From contig NZ_BMVB01000003.1 in NCBI RefSeq assembly GCF_014650495.1, positions 152,698 through 216,697 of the forward strand: DNA of 64,000 bases. The letters are read 5' to 3'. A model generated the notes under the pieces. The model saw only the letters and a program-made list of their open reading frames with translations, was not told where the DNA came from and ran no database searches. This DNA comes from Streptomyces cinnamoneus. GTDB taxonomy: Bacteria; Actinomycetota; Actinomycetes; Streptomycetales; Streptomycetaceae. Positions 41,367-50,238 of the stretch are shown here, in pieces (positions within the stretch are counted from its first letter, which is position 1; each line of letters starts with the position of its first letter). Made by a program: the position numbers and the translations under genes.

Positions 41367-42565
41367 CGGGCCTCCACCGGAACCCCCAGGGGTGCGGGCA
41401 GCGGCAGCCGGGCCGCCACCCGGAAGCCGCCCTCGGGACGCGGGCCGACGCTGAGGCGGCCGCCCAGCAGGCTGACCCGCTCGCGCATGCCGATGATGCC
41501 GAATCCGTTGGCCGAGCCGTGCCCGGTGGTACCACGCCCGTCGTCGACGACCGTGGTACCACGTCCGTCGTCGACGACCTCCACGGACAGCTCCTCGTCC
41601 CCGTAGTCGATGGCCACCCGGCACCGCCCGGTGCCGGCATGGCGGACCACGTTGGTCAGCGCCTCCTGCACGATGCGGTAGGCGGACAGATCGATGTCGG
41701 CGGGCAGCGGGCGCTGGTTCCCGCTGCGGCGCACGTCGACGCGTACCCCCGCGTCCGCGGTCGCCGCCGCCAGCCGTTCGATGTCCGCCAGCCCCGGCGC
41801 GGGAGCGAGCGATGACTGCTCCGAGGCCGTCACGCCTCGTTCGGTCCGGCGGAGCGAGACCAGCGTGCGCCGAAGGCCCGACAGGGTCTCCCGGCTGGTG
41901 GCCTCGATGGCGCGCAGGGCCTCGCGGGCCTCTGCCGGCTGGGTCTGGATGACCCGGCTGCCCACACCGGCCTGGATGGCGATGATGCCGATGCTGTGCG
42001 CGACCATGTCGTGCAGCTCCCGTGCGATCCGCAGCCGTTCGGCGGTCACGGCCTCGGCCACCTCCTGCGAACGCAGCGCCACCGCGTGCTCGCGACGCTC
42101 GCGACGGAGCAGACCGGCTATGCAGGATGCGGCCATCGCCAGGAGAGCGATCAACCCGTTGACGGTCAGGTTGTCCCCGTGCGCGAAGACGCCGATCACC
42201 AGGAGCTGCACGGCGAAGGAAACGGCCACGGCGACGATCGAAGCCCGTCGTGCGCGGGTGGCGACGATGAAGCCCAGGAGGAGGTCCACCGCCAGGTACG
42301 ACAGGAACTGGCCCTGGTACGACGCCGCCAGGCTCTCGTGGACGGAGCCCGGAGTGCCCGCCACCACAGCGGTGGATCCGAAGAGTGCCATGGCCCAGGC
42401 CAGCAGCGGCATCCGTGGCACCACGCCGGCGAGCAGGCTCACGGCCAGCAGTGCCCCGACACCGTGAACCGTGCCCGACGCCTGCGACGCGCCCCCTACC
42501 AGCAGGCCCACCACGAGGAGGTAGGAGGCGCCCCCCGCCCACGCCACGGCCTTCGTCGTCGTCAT
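41363..42565 (-). CDS. histidine kinase with duplicated ATP-binding motif
   Basis: The 400-aa kinase has a hydrophobic N-terminus with about six membrane segments (residues 8-155), the H-box RIARELHDMVAHS (His185) of the HisKA_3 type, and an HATPase domain. The G1 box VVDDGRGTT occurs twice in a row at residues 330-338 and 339-347, encoded by a 27-base tandem repeat at 41526-41579. The rest of the domain (GFGIIGMRERVSLLGG) is normal. Start and stop overlap the response regulator. Whether the duplication impairs ATP binding is not known. Confidence 0.9.
   Translation of the reverse strand: MTTTKAVAWAGGASYLLVVGLLVGGASQASGTVHGVGALLAVSLLAGVVPRMPLLAWAMALFGSTAVVAGTPGSVHESLAASYQGQFLSYLAVDLLLGFIVATRARRASIVAVAVSFAVQLLVIGVFAHGDNLTVNGLIALLAMAASCIAGLLRRERREHAVALRSQEVAEAVTAERLRIARELHDMVAHSIGIIAIQAGVGSRVIQTQPAEAREALRAIEATSRETLSGLRRTLVSLRRTERGVTASEQSSLAPAPGLADIERLAAATADAGVRVDVRRSGNQRPLPADIDLSAYRIVQEALTNVVRHAGTGRCRVAIDYGDEELSVEVVDDGRGTTVVDDGRGTTGHGSANGFGIIGMRERVSLLGGRLSVGPRPEGGFRVAARLPLPAPLGVPVEAR
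41526..41579. repeat. 27-base tandem duplication inside the kinase gene
   Basis: Units 41526-41552 and 41553-41579 differ at one base (GCCC/GTCC). The duplication is a multiple of three and keeps the frame, doubling the VVDDGRGTT motif. Confidence 0.95.
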
Positions 42566-42774
42566 CGGCGGCGTGCCGTCGTGGGAAGCAGGTCGCGGTG
42601 CGCAACGCGCACCGGCAACGGAATGATCGTTATCGGTTTCACGCCGCGAGACTAACCGGCCACCACCCGCGCGGCATCAGCCCGGGGACGTACGCCCACG
42701 GGCGAAGGCCGGCCACACGATTGCCGCCCACGGCCCCATGTCCGGGCAGGGGTGCCCCCGGCAGTGTGGGTGCC

Positions 42775-43695
42775 GTGATCGAAGTCAACGAACTCACCAA
42801 GCACTACGGCAGCAAGACAGCCGTCGACCATCTGTCCTTCACCGTCCGGCCGGGCCAGGTCACCGGGTTCCTCGGCCCCAACGGAGCCGGCAAGTCCACC
42901 ACGCTGCGAATGATCCTCGGCCTGGACGCTCCCACCACCGGTACCGCCACCGTCAGCGGCGTCCCCTTCCGCCACCACCCGCGCGGACTGCGGCACGTCG
43001 GCGCCCTCCTCGACGCCGGCCAGGTCCACGGCGGACGCAGCGCAGCGGCCCACCTGTCCGCCCTGGCCCGCAGCAACGGCATCCCGCGGCGCCGCGTGGG
43101 CGAGGTTCTTCAGGAGGTGGGGCTGGCCGAGGTGGCGAAGCGCCGCATCGGCGGATTCTCCCTCGGCATGAAGCAGCGGCTGGGCATCGCCACGGCCCTC
43201 CTCGGCGACCCGCCCGTGCTCATGTTCGACGAGCCGATCAACGGCATGGACCCGGAAGGCGTGCTCTGGGTACGCCAGCTCTTCCGGCGCCTGGCCGCCG
43301 AGGGACGCACGGTCTTCCTGTCCAGTCACCTGATGTCGGAGATGGAGAACACCGCCGACCAGCTGGTCGTCATCGGCCGAGGCCGCCTCATCGCCGCCGA
43401 GTCGGTAGGTGACTTCGCAGCCCGCGGCACCCGTCGCAGCGTCCTGGTGGGGACACCGCAGGCCGCCGAGCTGGCAGCCGTGCTGACCGCGGCGGGCGCC
43501 TCGGTCGAGCCGGAGGGCTCGGCGGGCGCCGAGAAGCTTGCCGTGACCGGGCTCCCGGCGGACCGCATCGGAGCGCTCGCCTTCGAGAACCGTATCCGAG
43601 TGGACGAACTGACCACCCGCACCGCCTCACTGGAGACGGCCTTCATGGAACTCACCGCCGACAGCGTCGAATACCAGGCAGGACAGTCCCGATGA
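42775..43695 (+). CDS. ABC transporter ATP-binding protein
   Basis: GTG 42775 gives 306 aa. It has GPNGAGKSTT (Walker A), a signature SLGMKQRLGIATALLG, and LMFDEPINGMDPEG (Walker B). It belongs to the DrrA/CcmA-like export ATPases of actinobacteria. It is followed by a permease gene overlapping it by four bases (ATGA). The pair lies next to the NarL-type two-component genes, divergently, so co-regulation is plausible. Confidence 0.92.
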   Translation: MIEVNELTKHYGSKTAVDHLSFTVRPGQVTGFLGPNGAGKSTTLRMILGLDAPTTGTATVSGVPFRHHPRGLRHVGALLDAGQVHGGRSAAAHLSALARSNGIPRRRVGEVLQEVGLAEVAKRRIGGFSLGMKQRLGIATALLGDPPVLMFDEPINGMDPEGVLWVRQLFRRLAAEGRTVFLSSHLMSEMENTADQLVVIGRGRLIAAESVGDFAARGTRRSVLVGTPQAAELAAVLTAAGASVEPEGSAGAEKLAVTGLPADRIGALAFENRIRVDELTTRTASLETAFMELTADSVEYQAGQSR

Positions 43696-44516
43696 CCACA
43701 CTCGCCTCCGTCCCCCTGACCACCCCCGTCGCCGGCCCGCCCGTCCGCTTCCGGGACCTGCTCGCCTCCGAGTGGATCAAGCTGCGGTCCCTGCGCTCCA
43801 CCCCGTGGACGATCGCCCTCACCGTCCTGTTCGTCATCGGGTCCGCCGCCGTGGCCTCGCTCGCGGACAAGGCCGCCCGCTCCGGATCTGCTGATTTCCT
43901 GCCCTACGACGCCTACCCGGCGGCCGGCTACTGGACGCTGATACTCGTCGCCAGCAGCATGGGCGCCCTCACCGTCGTAAGCGAGTACAGCAGCGGGCTG
44001 ATCCGCACCACCACCGTGGCCGTCCCGGCCCGCGGCTCGGTGGTGCTGGCCAAGGCGGCCGTCACCGCCGCGCTGTGGACCGCGGTCGGCACGGCCGCCT
44101 CCACAGGTTCCTTCCTGGTCTCCCAGGCCATCCTGGACGGGCACCATGCCGGCGTTCCGATCACCCACCCCGGAGTGTTCCGGGCGCTGGTGGCATCCGC
44201 GTTGCTGGCTCCGGTCTGTGCCCTGGTCGGTCTGGGCCTCGGCGTTCTGCTCCGGCATGCCGCCGGGACCATGGTCACCAGCGTTTTCACCCTGCTGATG
44301 CTGCCCACCATGTTCTCGGAGAGCAACCGCTGGTCGGCGGACATCAAACACGCGCTGGTGTCGGCCGCATGGAATCGCCTGGTCCAAACCTGGGAGCCGG
44401 ATCCCGGATCCCTGGGCTACACCGCCACGGTCACCGGCTCCTGGATCGTGTACGCACTCTGGCCGCTGATCACGGTCGCGCTTGCCGTGCTCGTCGTGAG
44501 GCGCCGCGACGTGTGA
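43692..44516 (+). CDS. ABC transporter permease
   Basis: The 274-aa protein has six predicted membrane helices, starting with IKLRSLRSTPWTIALTVLFVIG. The N-terminal region resembles ABC-2/DrrB-like permeases (FRDLLASEWIKLRSLRST). It partners the ATPase at 42775-43695. The cargo is unknown; drug or lantibiotic-type self-protection is possible. Confidence 0.9.
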   Translation: MTTLASVPLTTPVAGPPVRFRDLLASEWIKLRSLRSTPWTIALTVLFVIGSAAVASLADKAARSGSADFLPYDAYPAAGYWTLILVASSMGALTVVSEYSSGLIRTTTVAVPARGSVVLAKAAVTAALWTAVGTAASTGSFLVSQAILDGHHAGVPITHPGVFRALVASALLAPVCALVGLGLGVLLRHAAGTMVTSVFTLLMLPTMFSESNRWSADIKHALVSAAWNRLVQTWEPDPGSLGYTATVTGSWIVYALWPLITVALAVLVVRRRDV

Positions 44517-44649
44517 ACGGGCCGAGTGTTCGCCATGACGCGGTCGTGGGACGGGATACGCGACGCACACCGCCGGGGCCGCCTCGCCCTGCACCGCGCT
44601 GCCGGCAGCCGCGGAGGTTCATGTGGAGCGGCCGGTAGGCTCGCGCGCT

Positions 44650-45093
44650 ATGGATCAGCAGCACATGTACCAGGCACCACCAGCCACCACACCGCCCACG
44701 GGCATCCCCTCAGCCACTGACGGAAGGGCTGGTCTGCGCCGGCCTCGGCGTCGCATACCCAAGCCGCGGCTCGACAGGGTCCTCGACGACAAGGGCCTGC
44801 TGGTCGGCATCCTGCTGCTTCCTTTCCTGGCCGCCGTGGCGTTCGTCGCCCAGTTCCTGGAGCTGCTCTACTACCTCTGCCTGCTGGTCTACGGAATCGT
44901 CATGAGCCCCTACTGGTGCGTCCGCGCGCTGTGGCGGGCCTTCGGGCCGGCCGCGACACCGGAGGAACTGGGCCGCCGGGCAGAAGCACGGAAGACGGTG
45001 AAGACGACCGCCGGCTGCCTGGCCTGGATCGTGGGCCTCGTCATCGTCGTACTCGGCGCGATGGTGGCGATCGGGCTGAACATGGACAAGTAG
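44650..45093 (+). CDS. small membrane protein of unknown function
   Basis: ATG 44650 gives 147 aa. It has two membrane segments (LLVGILLLPFLAAVAFVAQFLELLYYL region and TAGCLAWIVGLVIVVLGAMV) around a charged loop (RKTVKTT). The N-terminus is Pro/Thr-rich (APPATTPPTGIPSATDG). A GTG at 44623 is an alternative start. Not recognised. Confidence 0.65.
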   Translation: MDQQHMYQAPPATTPPTGIPSATDGRAGLRRPRRRIPKPRLDRVLDDKGLLVGILLLPFLAAVAFVAQFLELLYYLCLLVYGIVMSPYWCVRALWRAFGPAATPEELGRRAEARKTVKTTAGCLAWIVGLVIVVLGAMVAIGLNMDK

Positions 45094-45360
45094 GGCCCCG
45101 CAAGCGGGATCTGCCCCATCGTCTTCGCCGGCCCCGGCGTCAGGGACGGGGAGCACGTGGTGCCCGGTCGGCACCCGCTTCCACGGACAGCGGCGCCATG
45201 GAAGCGCGCCATGTGCTCCGCCGGGCTCAGGGGACGTCAGCCACCACGGCCGACGCCCGGCGATGGCCAGGGCGTGATCGAGGTTTGGGGCGAGGGGCAA
45301 CCGGCAAGTCTCCGCCCGCACCGATGCACCACCGGATGCGCCACAGCAACGGAGGACCTC

Positions 45361-45498
45361 ATGCGCAGCAGTGTCAGTGTCCGTGTCAAGACCAGACCTC
45401 GCGGCCTACGCGACAGACGGCCGCACGGCCCGGCGCACGAACCTGCGGCGCGGTTCACGGGCATCGGGCCCACTGTCATACCGGGCGCTGCAGCATGA
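45361..45498 (+). CDS. 45-residue basic protein coupled to the PycTM-like gene
   Basis: ATG 45361 lies five bases after GGAGG. The product (MRSSVSVRVKTRPRGLRDRR and RPHGPAHEPAARFTGIGPTV) is arginine-rich. Its stop overlaps the next ATG as ATGA (45495-45498), so translation of the two is coupled. No function can be assigned; it may be only a coupling leader. Confidence 0.45.
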   Translation: MRSSVSVRVKTRPRGLRDRRPHGPAHEPAARFTGIGPTVIPGAAA

Positions 45499-45968
45499 CC
45501 CGACCAGAACCGCACACCACGGACGAACAACTCCTACGAGCCCAGGCTTACGTGGCCACCGAGATCGGCCGAGCCGACAACAAGGCCACGGCGCTCGTCA
45601 CCGCGCTGGGCATCCTCTTGTCCGTCATCGTCGCCGTCGCCCCGGGCCGCAGCCTGCCGGTGCTCCCCGCCGTCCTCGTCGCGCTCGCGGCAATGGGCTT
45701 CGTCATCGCCATGGTGGCTTCGCTCCTGGCAATCCGGCCCACGTTCGGCGGCTCCCTCCCTCCTGCCGGCACCTATCTGCACTGGGCAGCCTGTACCAGC
45801 CCGGAGGAAGTACTCGAAGACCTCGCAACAGACCGCCGTGCGGAACGCCTCCTGCGGCGCTCACAGATCGCCCGCCACAAGTTCCGCCTGCTGCGGCTGG
45901 CCGTCGACCTCACTGCCATCGCCGTATTCATCCTCGCGACGGGCCTCCTCGCCGCCCTCGTCGAGTAG
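45495..45968 (+). CDS. PycTM-like protein (Pycsar effector family)
   Basis: The 157-aa protein has EIGRADNKATALVTALGILL with two helices (LGILLSVIVAVAP and LPAVLVALAAMGFVIAMVAS), then RPTFGGSLPPAGTYLHWA, EDLATDRRAERLLRRSQIARHKFRLL and a last helix VDLTAIAVFILATGLLAALVE. This is the layout of the PycTM/DUF5706 family, the effectors of Pycsar antiphage systems, which disrupt the membrane on sensing cUMP or cCMP. No pyrimidine cyclase gene is seen nearby, so it is an orphan here. Alternatively it is a non-defence relative with the same fold. Confidence 0.7.
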   Translation: MTRPEPHTTDEQLLRAQAYVATEIGRADNKATALVTALGILLSVIVAVAPGRSLPVLPAVLVALAAMGFVIAMVASLLAIRPTFGGSLPPAGTYLHWAACTSPEEVLEDLATDRRAERLLRRSQIARHKFRLLRLAVDLTAIAVFILATGLLAALVE

Positions 45969-45992
45969 ACGAGAAGACCGCCCGGCCGGAAC

Positions 45993-46418
45993 TCAGACGG
46001 AACGGCCCCCGGGCAGGCGGAAGGGGCCCAGTGCCTTCGCCGGCCGGCCGCCGACCGGCAGGCCCTGCCCGGTGGCCGCCTTTGCCGTCTCGCCCACGAG
46101 CTCGCCGGCCGACCCTGCCGTGGTGCCCGTGCCCCGTTGGACGGCGGAGACCGACTCCTTCACCGCGGTGCCGCCTGTCCGGCCGGCCGTGGGCACCGAT
46201 TTCTTGACCGCCTTGCTCCCGGCGTCGCCGGCCAGTCCCGTCGTCTTCCTGGCGGTCCCGTCCACCATCGTGCTCAGGCTGGCGGGGTCGCCGGCGCTCA
46301 CGTCACTCAGGTCGGGAGCCTGCGGCCGGTCGGCCGCATGAGCGGTGGAGCTCATTCCCAGGGTGCTCACACTCAGGGCGGCCGCGGCGATGGCTGCCGT
46401 CGCGAGGGCTCGTCGCAT
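45993..46418 (-). CDS. secreted protein, low-complexity
   Basis: The 141-aa protein starts with a clear Sec signal (RRALATAAIAAAALSVSTLG, cleavage near SSTAHA-AD). The mature part is Ala/Gly/Thr/Val-rich (DGTARKTTGLAGDAGSKAVK, TAGRTGGTAVKESVSAVQRG) with no recognised domain. It resembles small secreted ATP-binding-like or wall-associated proteins only by composition. Confidence 0.6.
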   Translation of the reverse strand: MRRALATAAIAAAALSVSTLGMSSTAHAADRPQAPDLSDVSAGDPASLSTMVDGTARKTTGLAGDAGSKAVKKSVPTAGRTGGTAVKESVSAVQRGTGTTAGSAGELVGETAKAATGQGLPVGGRPAKALGPFRLPGGRSV

Positions 46419-46627
46419 CGGGACTCCTTCAGACGTCAGGAAGATGGACCGTCACGACGAGAACGAGCCGGGCGCGCCTCTGGACACGGAGGCATCACCG
46501 GCGTAGCCGGACCGCGGGAAGCAGACTCAGCTGACCCGGCAAGCCCACCCCGCGATGGGAGAAGATGCAGGCCAGGCCCCAAGAGAGCAAGTCCGGCCGG
46601 CCTCGGGGCACCCGTACGATGTTGATC

Positions 46628-47842
46628 ATGCCTACGACAAACCGACGCCGGGCCGCCCTGCCCGTGGCGGCTCTGATGACGTTGTTCGCTGCCGGCGCTA
46701 CAGGGTGCGCGTCCGGTGGAGGGGCGGAGGAGAAGGCGCCGAAGGCGCAATCCTCCCCGCCGCACAAGGCGAAGGAGGGCCTGGCCGACATCCTGGTGGC
46801 GGGGCGGCCGGTCACGGGCACGAAACCGTCGGGGAACACCAAAATCCCCTACCAGCGCACCTACTCGGACGGAGAGCTGTACTCGGCGGTGACGGGGTAC
46901 CGGTCGCTGGCGTACGGGGCGGCGGGTCTGGAAGGCATCTACAAGGACGTCCGAGGCACCGTGGAGACCACCGTCGACCCGGCGCTGCAGCGGGCGGCGG
47001 CGGACGGCCTACGGGGACGAAAGGGCGCGGCGGTGGCCCTCGATGTGGAGACGGGCCGTGTCCGGGCGCTGGTGAGCGCGCCCTCGTACGACCCGTCGGC
47101 GTTCAGCGGGAATACGTTCGCGGACAAGGGGGCGTGGGAGGAACTGACCGGGAACCAGGACCATCCCCTGCTCGATCGCGCCCTGAGGCAGGCGGTTCCG
47201 CTGGGCGGGGCGTTCCATGCGGTGGTGGCGGCAGCGGCGCTGGAGAAGGGGCTATACGCGTCGGTGGACACGCCGGCACACGGGCCGGGCGGCACCGGCG
47301 GTTGCCAGAACGCCTCGATCAGGCAGGCGCTGCGAAACGGGTGCGACGAGGTCTTCACCGCCATGGCGGCGGAGGTGGGCCCGGATGCGGTGCGGTCGAC
47401 GGCCGAGGCGTTCGGCTTCAACGACGAGCAGCTGAAGATGCCGGTGCAGGTTGCGGAAAGCACGTACGGCGACGGGGAGACGACGGCGACGCCGCTGCAG
47501 ATGGCGAGGGTGATGGCGGTCATCGGAAACGGCGGCAGGCAGATCGGCCCGCAACTGGTGGACCGGATCGTGCATGGCGACGGCAGTGTGCAGAAGCCGG
47601 CGGGCTACGCGGCGGCGGGCCGACAGGTGATCAAGCAGGAGACAGCGGCCCAGCTGCGTTCGGCACTGTCGTCCGGTCAGCTGACGACCCGTACGGACAA
47701 GAACGCGTGGTCGGTGGCCCTGCTGCGCACGGCGGACGGCCATCTGCTGGGAGTGGCGGTACGGGCGGACGAAGCCGCGCCCAGCGGCACGGCCCCGTCG
47801 GCACCGGTCGTGGACCGTATGGCGAAGGCGGCAACCGGCTGA
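46628..47842 (+). CDS. penicillin-binding-protein-like lipoprotein without catalytic motifs
   Basis: ATG 46628 (or 46619) gives 404 aa. The signal ends at Cys27 in GATGC. The sequence follows the transpeptidase domain of class A/B PBPs (GTVETTVDPALQRAAADGL, AVALDVETGRVRALVSAPSYDP, ETTATPLQMARVMAVIGNGG). All three active-site motifs are lost: PGSTFK reads LGGAFH (G194, H197), SxN reads GCD (238-240), and KTG reads RTD (355-357). It therefore cannot be an acyl-transferase. It may be a wall-binding, regulatory or decoy protein. The surrounding genes give no hint. Confidence 0.8.
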   Translation: MPTTNRRRAALPVAALMTLFAAGATGCASGGGAEEKAPKAQSSPPHKAKEGLADILVAGRPVTGTKPSGNTKIPYQRTYSDGELYSAVTGYRSLAYGAAGLEGIYKDVRGTVETTVDPALQRAAADGLRGRKGAAVALDVETGRVRALVSAPSYDPSAFSGNTFADKGAWEELTGNQDHPLLDRALRQAVPLGGAFHAVVAAAALEKGLYASVDTPAHGPGGTGGCQNASIRQALRNGCDEVFTAMAAEVGPDAVRSTAEAFGFNDEQLKMPVQVAESTYGDGETTATPLQMARVMAVIGNGGRQIGPQLVDRIVHGDGSVQKPAGYAAAGRQVIKQETAAQLRSALSSGQLTTRTDKNAWSVALLRTADGHLLGVAVRADEAAPSGTAPSAPVVDRMAKAATG

Positions 47843-48005
47843 GGTCAGCCTTCGGGCCTTGAGGTCGGTACAGAGGCGCGGCAGGCCGCCCTTGGTCCGT
47901 ACGGAGGTGGGGGGCGTGGCGACCGGGTTGTGACCGGGCAAGGGCTTCTTGGGACCGGTCAGTGGGCGGCTCGTGAGACCGGCACTCCCGGACGGAGGTG
48001 TGTAC

Positions 48006-49628
48006 GTGCCACGGCTTCTGGTGGTACAGAACGACCCGCGTGCCGGTGCGGGCCGTCTCGGTGACTGGCTGACCGAAGACGGGCTGGAGCTGGAGGTGAT
48101 CGCGGCCTACGACGGGGCGGAGATCCCCGCACGCCTGGAGCACCGGGCCCTCCTCGTCCTCGGTGGCGGGTACCTGCCGGACGAGGACGGGCGTGCGCCC
48201 TGGCTCGCGCGGACGCGGGCACTCGTGGCCCAGGCGCTGGAGACCGGGGCACCGGTCCTGGGCATCTGCCTGGGGGGTCAGTTGCTGGCTCATGTGGCCG
48301 GCGGCACCGTACGGGCGCTCATGGCCGTCATCACCGTGCCCACCGCACTCGGCCCGGTCCTCGGCCCGGTCCTCGGCGGCCTCGTCCTGCATCTGGCCGA
48401 CTGGCGCTGGCTGTTCTTCGTCAACATTCCCTTCTGCGTCGTCGGCGGCTGGCTCGCCCGGCGCGATCTGCCCGACGACCGGCCCGCACCCGACCGCCCC
48501 CACGCCCGCCTGGACGTCGTCGGCCTGCTCCTGCTCTGCCCGGGCTTCGCCGCCCTCGTCCATGGCCTCTCCCAGGCCGAGGGCGGCGCGGGCTTCGCCG
48601 GCGCCAAGGTCCTCATCCCGCTGATCAGCGGACTCACCCTGGTCGGGGGCTTCATCGCCTGGGCGCTGACCCGCACCACCGGCGCCCTGGTCAACGTGCG
48701 GCTGTTCCGCCACCGCGCGGTGGCCTCCTCCTCCACCCTGCTGTTCCTGGGCGGCATCTCCCTGTTCGGGTCGATGATGCTGCTGCCCCTGTACCTTCAG
48801 CAGGTCCGCGGCGAGAACGCCCTCGGCGCCGGGCTGCTGCTCATCCCGCAGGGTGTCGGCGCGCTCCTCGCACGCAGCCTGGCAGGCAAGTACACCGATC
48901 GCATCGGCCCCCGCGGAGTCGCCGTCGCGGCATTCGCCTTTGTCGCCGCAGCCACCGTGCCGTTCGCCTTCGTCACCGCCGACACCAGCGAGGTCCTGCT
49001 CATGGCCGCGCTGTTCGTCCGCGGCATCGCTTTGGGTGCCGCCGTGATCGCGCCCATGGGCGCCGCCTACGTGAGGCTGGAGCACGAGGAGATCCCCGAC
49101 GCCAGCATCATCACCCGCGTCACCCAGCAGATCGGCGGCGCAGTGGGCGTCGCCGTCCTCGCTGTCGTCCTCCAGCACAGCACCGGCGACGCCCACACCC
49201 CAAGCGCCCTGGCCGACGGCTTCGGCACCGCCTTCTGGTGGTCGGTGGCCTTCACCGCCGCCGCCGTCCCGCTGTGCCTGCTCCTGCCCAGCCTCCCCGA
49301 ACCAACGGCCCCCGACGACGGCGCCGCCGAAGCAGAAGCTGCGGTCCATGGTCCTCTCCCTGGAGCCTTGCCGAGTGAGCCCGAAGCCGTCCGTAGCAGC
49401 AGGTCGGTGTTCTGGCCGGCCGGCTCGGGGCGGGGGCACAGCACCCGTCGACCATCGAACACCTGCCCTCTGGCATCAGGCAGTCGTCACGGCGCGCTGG
49501 CCGTGTCTTCGAAAGCCGGGTACGTCGGGGTGACGTTGCCCATCACGGTCCGGTCGCGGTTGGCGTGTCGCAGGATGCGCAGGGGGAGACCGCCTCCCCG
49601 GCCCCCCGAAACTTGGCCCCCGGCATGA
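48006..49628 (+). CDS. chimera of a truncated glutamine amidotransferase and a DHA2 MFS transporter
   Basis: GTG 48006 (GGAGG seven bases upstream) opens a 540-aa frame. Residues 1-103 are the N-terminal half of a class I glutamine amidotransferase (LLVLGGGYLPDEDGRAPW, APVLGICLGGQLLAH with the nucleophile Cys88); the catalytic His/Glu half is missing. From residue 104 the sequence is DHA2/EmrB-type transporter from about helix 5 (LMAVITVPTALGPVLGPVLGG, WRWLFFVNIP) to helix 14. The first four helices are missing, and the C-terminus carries about 95 residues of Arg/Pro/Ser-rich text after PSLPEPTAPDDG. The join, near 48312, falls in a VRA(L)MA-like overlap. It looks like an in-frame deletion fusing two genes, probably non-functional. 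Confidence 0.85.
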   Translation: MPRLLVVQNDPRAGAGRLGDWLTEDGLELEVIAAYDGAEIPARLEHRALLVLGGGYLPDEDGRAPWLARTRALVAQALETGAPVLGICLGGQLLAHVAGGTVRALMAVITVPTALGPVLGPVLGGLVLHLADWRWLFFVNIPFCVVGGWLARRDLPDDRPAPDRPHARLDVVGLLLLCPGFAALVHGLSQAEGGAGFAGAKVLIPLISGLTLVGGFIAWALTRTTGALVNVRLFRHRAVASSSTLLFLGGISLFGSMMLLPLYLQQVRGENALGAGLLLIPQGVGALLARSLAGKYTDRIGPRGVAVAAFAFVAAATVPFAFVTADTSEVLLMAALFVRGIALGAAVIAPMGAAYVRLEHEEIPDASIITRVTQQIGGAVGVAVLAVVLQHSTGDAHTPSALADGFGTAFWWSVAFTAAAVPLCLLLPSLPEPTAPDDGAAEAEAAVHGPLPGALPSEPEAVRSSRSVFWPAGSGRGHSTRRPSNTCPLASGSRHGALAVSSKAGYVGVTLPITVRSRLACRRMRRGRPPPRPPETWPPA

Positions 49629-49641
49629 GGTGACGAGGAGC

Positions 49642-50127
49642 GTGCACAGCGTGGACCAGGAGAACGTGAGCGCCACCCTGATGGTCGCGGTGCCCGCCGC
49701 GAGGGTGTTCGCGGTGCTGGCGGACCCGACGACCCATTCCGCGATCGATGGCACCGGATGGGTTCAGGAAGCCGTCGACCGGGCGCCGCTGACCGAGGTG
49801 GGGCAGATTTTCCGGATGGACATGTATCACGCCAACCATCCGAACGGTGACTACCAGGTGGCCAACAAGGTCCAGGTGTTCGACCCGCCGCGCGCCATCG
49901 GCTGGCTGACAGGTGAGGAGAAGGGCGACGGTCACCTGGAGTTCGGCGGCTGGATCTGGCGTTACGACCTTGCACCGCTCGGCCCGTCCGAGACCGAGGT
50001 GACGCTCACCTACGACTGGTCGGCGGTGCCACCGTTCATCCGGGAGTACATCCAGTTCCCGCCGTTCGGCCCTGAGCATCTCACCAACTCGCTGCACCAT
50101 CTGGCCGAGCTTGTCTCCGGTAGGTGA
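49642..50127 (+). CDS. SRPBCC family protein
   Basis: GTG 49642 (GAGGAG upstream) gives 161 aa with the START/Bet v1-like pattern: SATLMVAVPAARVFAVLADP, HSAIDGTGWVQE, NKVQVFDPPRAIGWLTGE, GGWIWRYDLAPLGPSETEVTL, TYDWS. It binds a hydrophobic ligand. The proximity to the chimeric frame (13 bases) is probably fortuitous. Function unknown; polyketide cyclase-like or ligand carrier. Confidence 0.8.
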   Translation: MHSVDQENVSATLMVAVPAARVFAVLADPTTHSAIDGTGWVQEAVDRAPLTEVGQIFRMDMYHANHPNGDYQVANKVQVFDPPRAIGWLTGEEKGDGHLEFGGWIWRYDLAPLGPSETEVTLTYDWSAVPPFIREYIQFPPFGPEHLTNSLHHLAELVSGR

Positions 50128-50238
50128 TGTCGTCGACCAAGGTGACCATCGGTACCGGCGACCTCGGACGCAGACGAACCCGGCCGCGGCGAGCACCCGG
50201 GGACGGACACCACGACGTCGCGAGGGCGGCGGCGCGGG

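Noticed and set aside
41526..41579. Tandem repeats as a CRISPR array or minisatellite
   Set aside because: There are only two directly adjacent units with no spacers, in frame inside a gene. No CRISPR array or cas gene was seen anywhere in the window.
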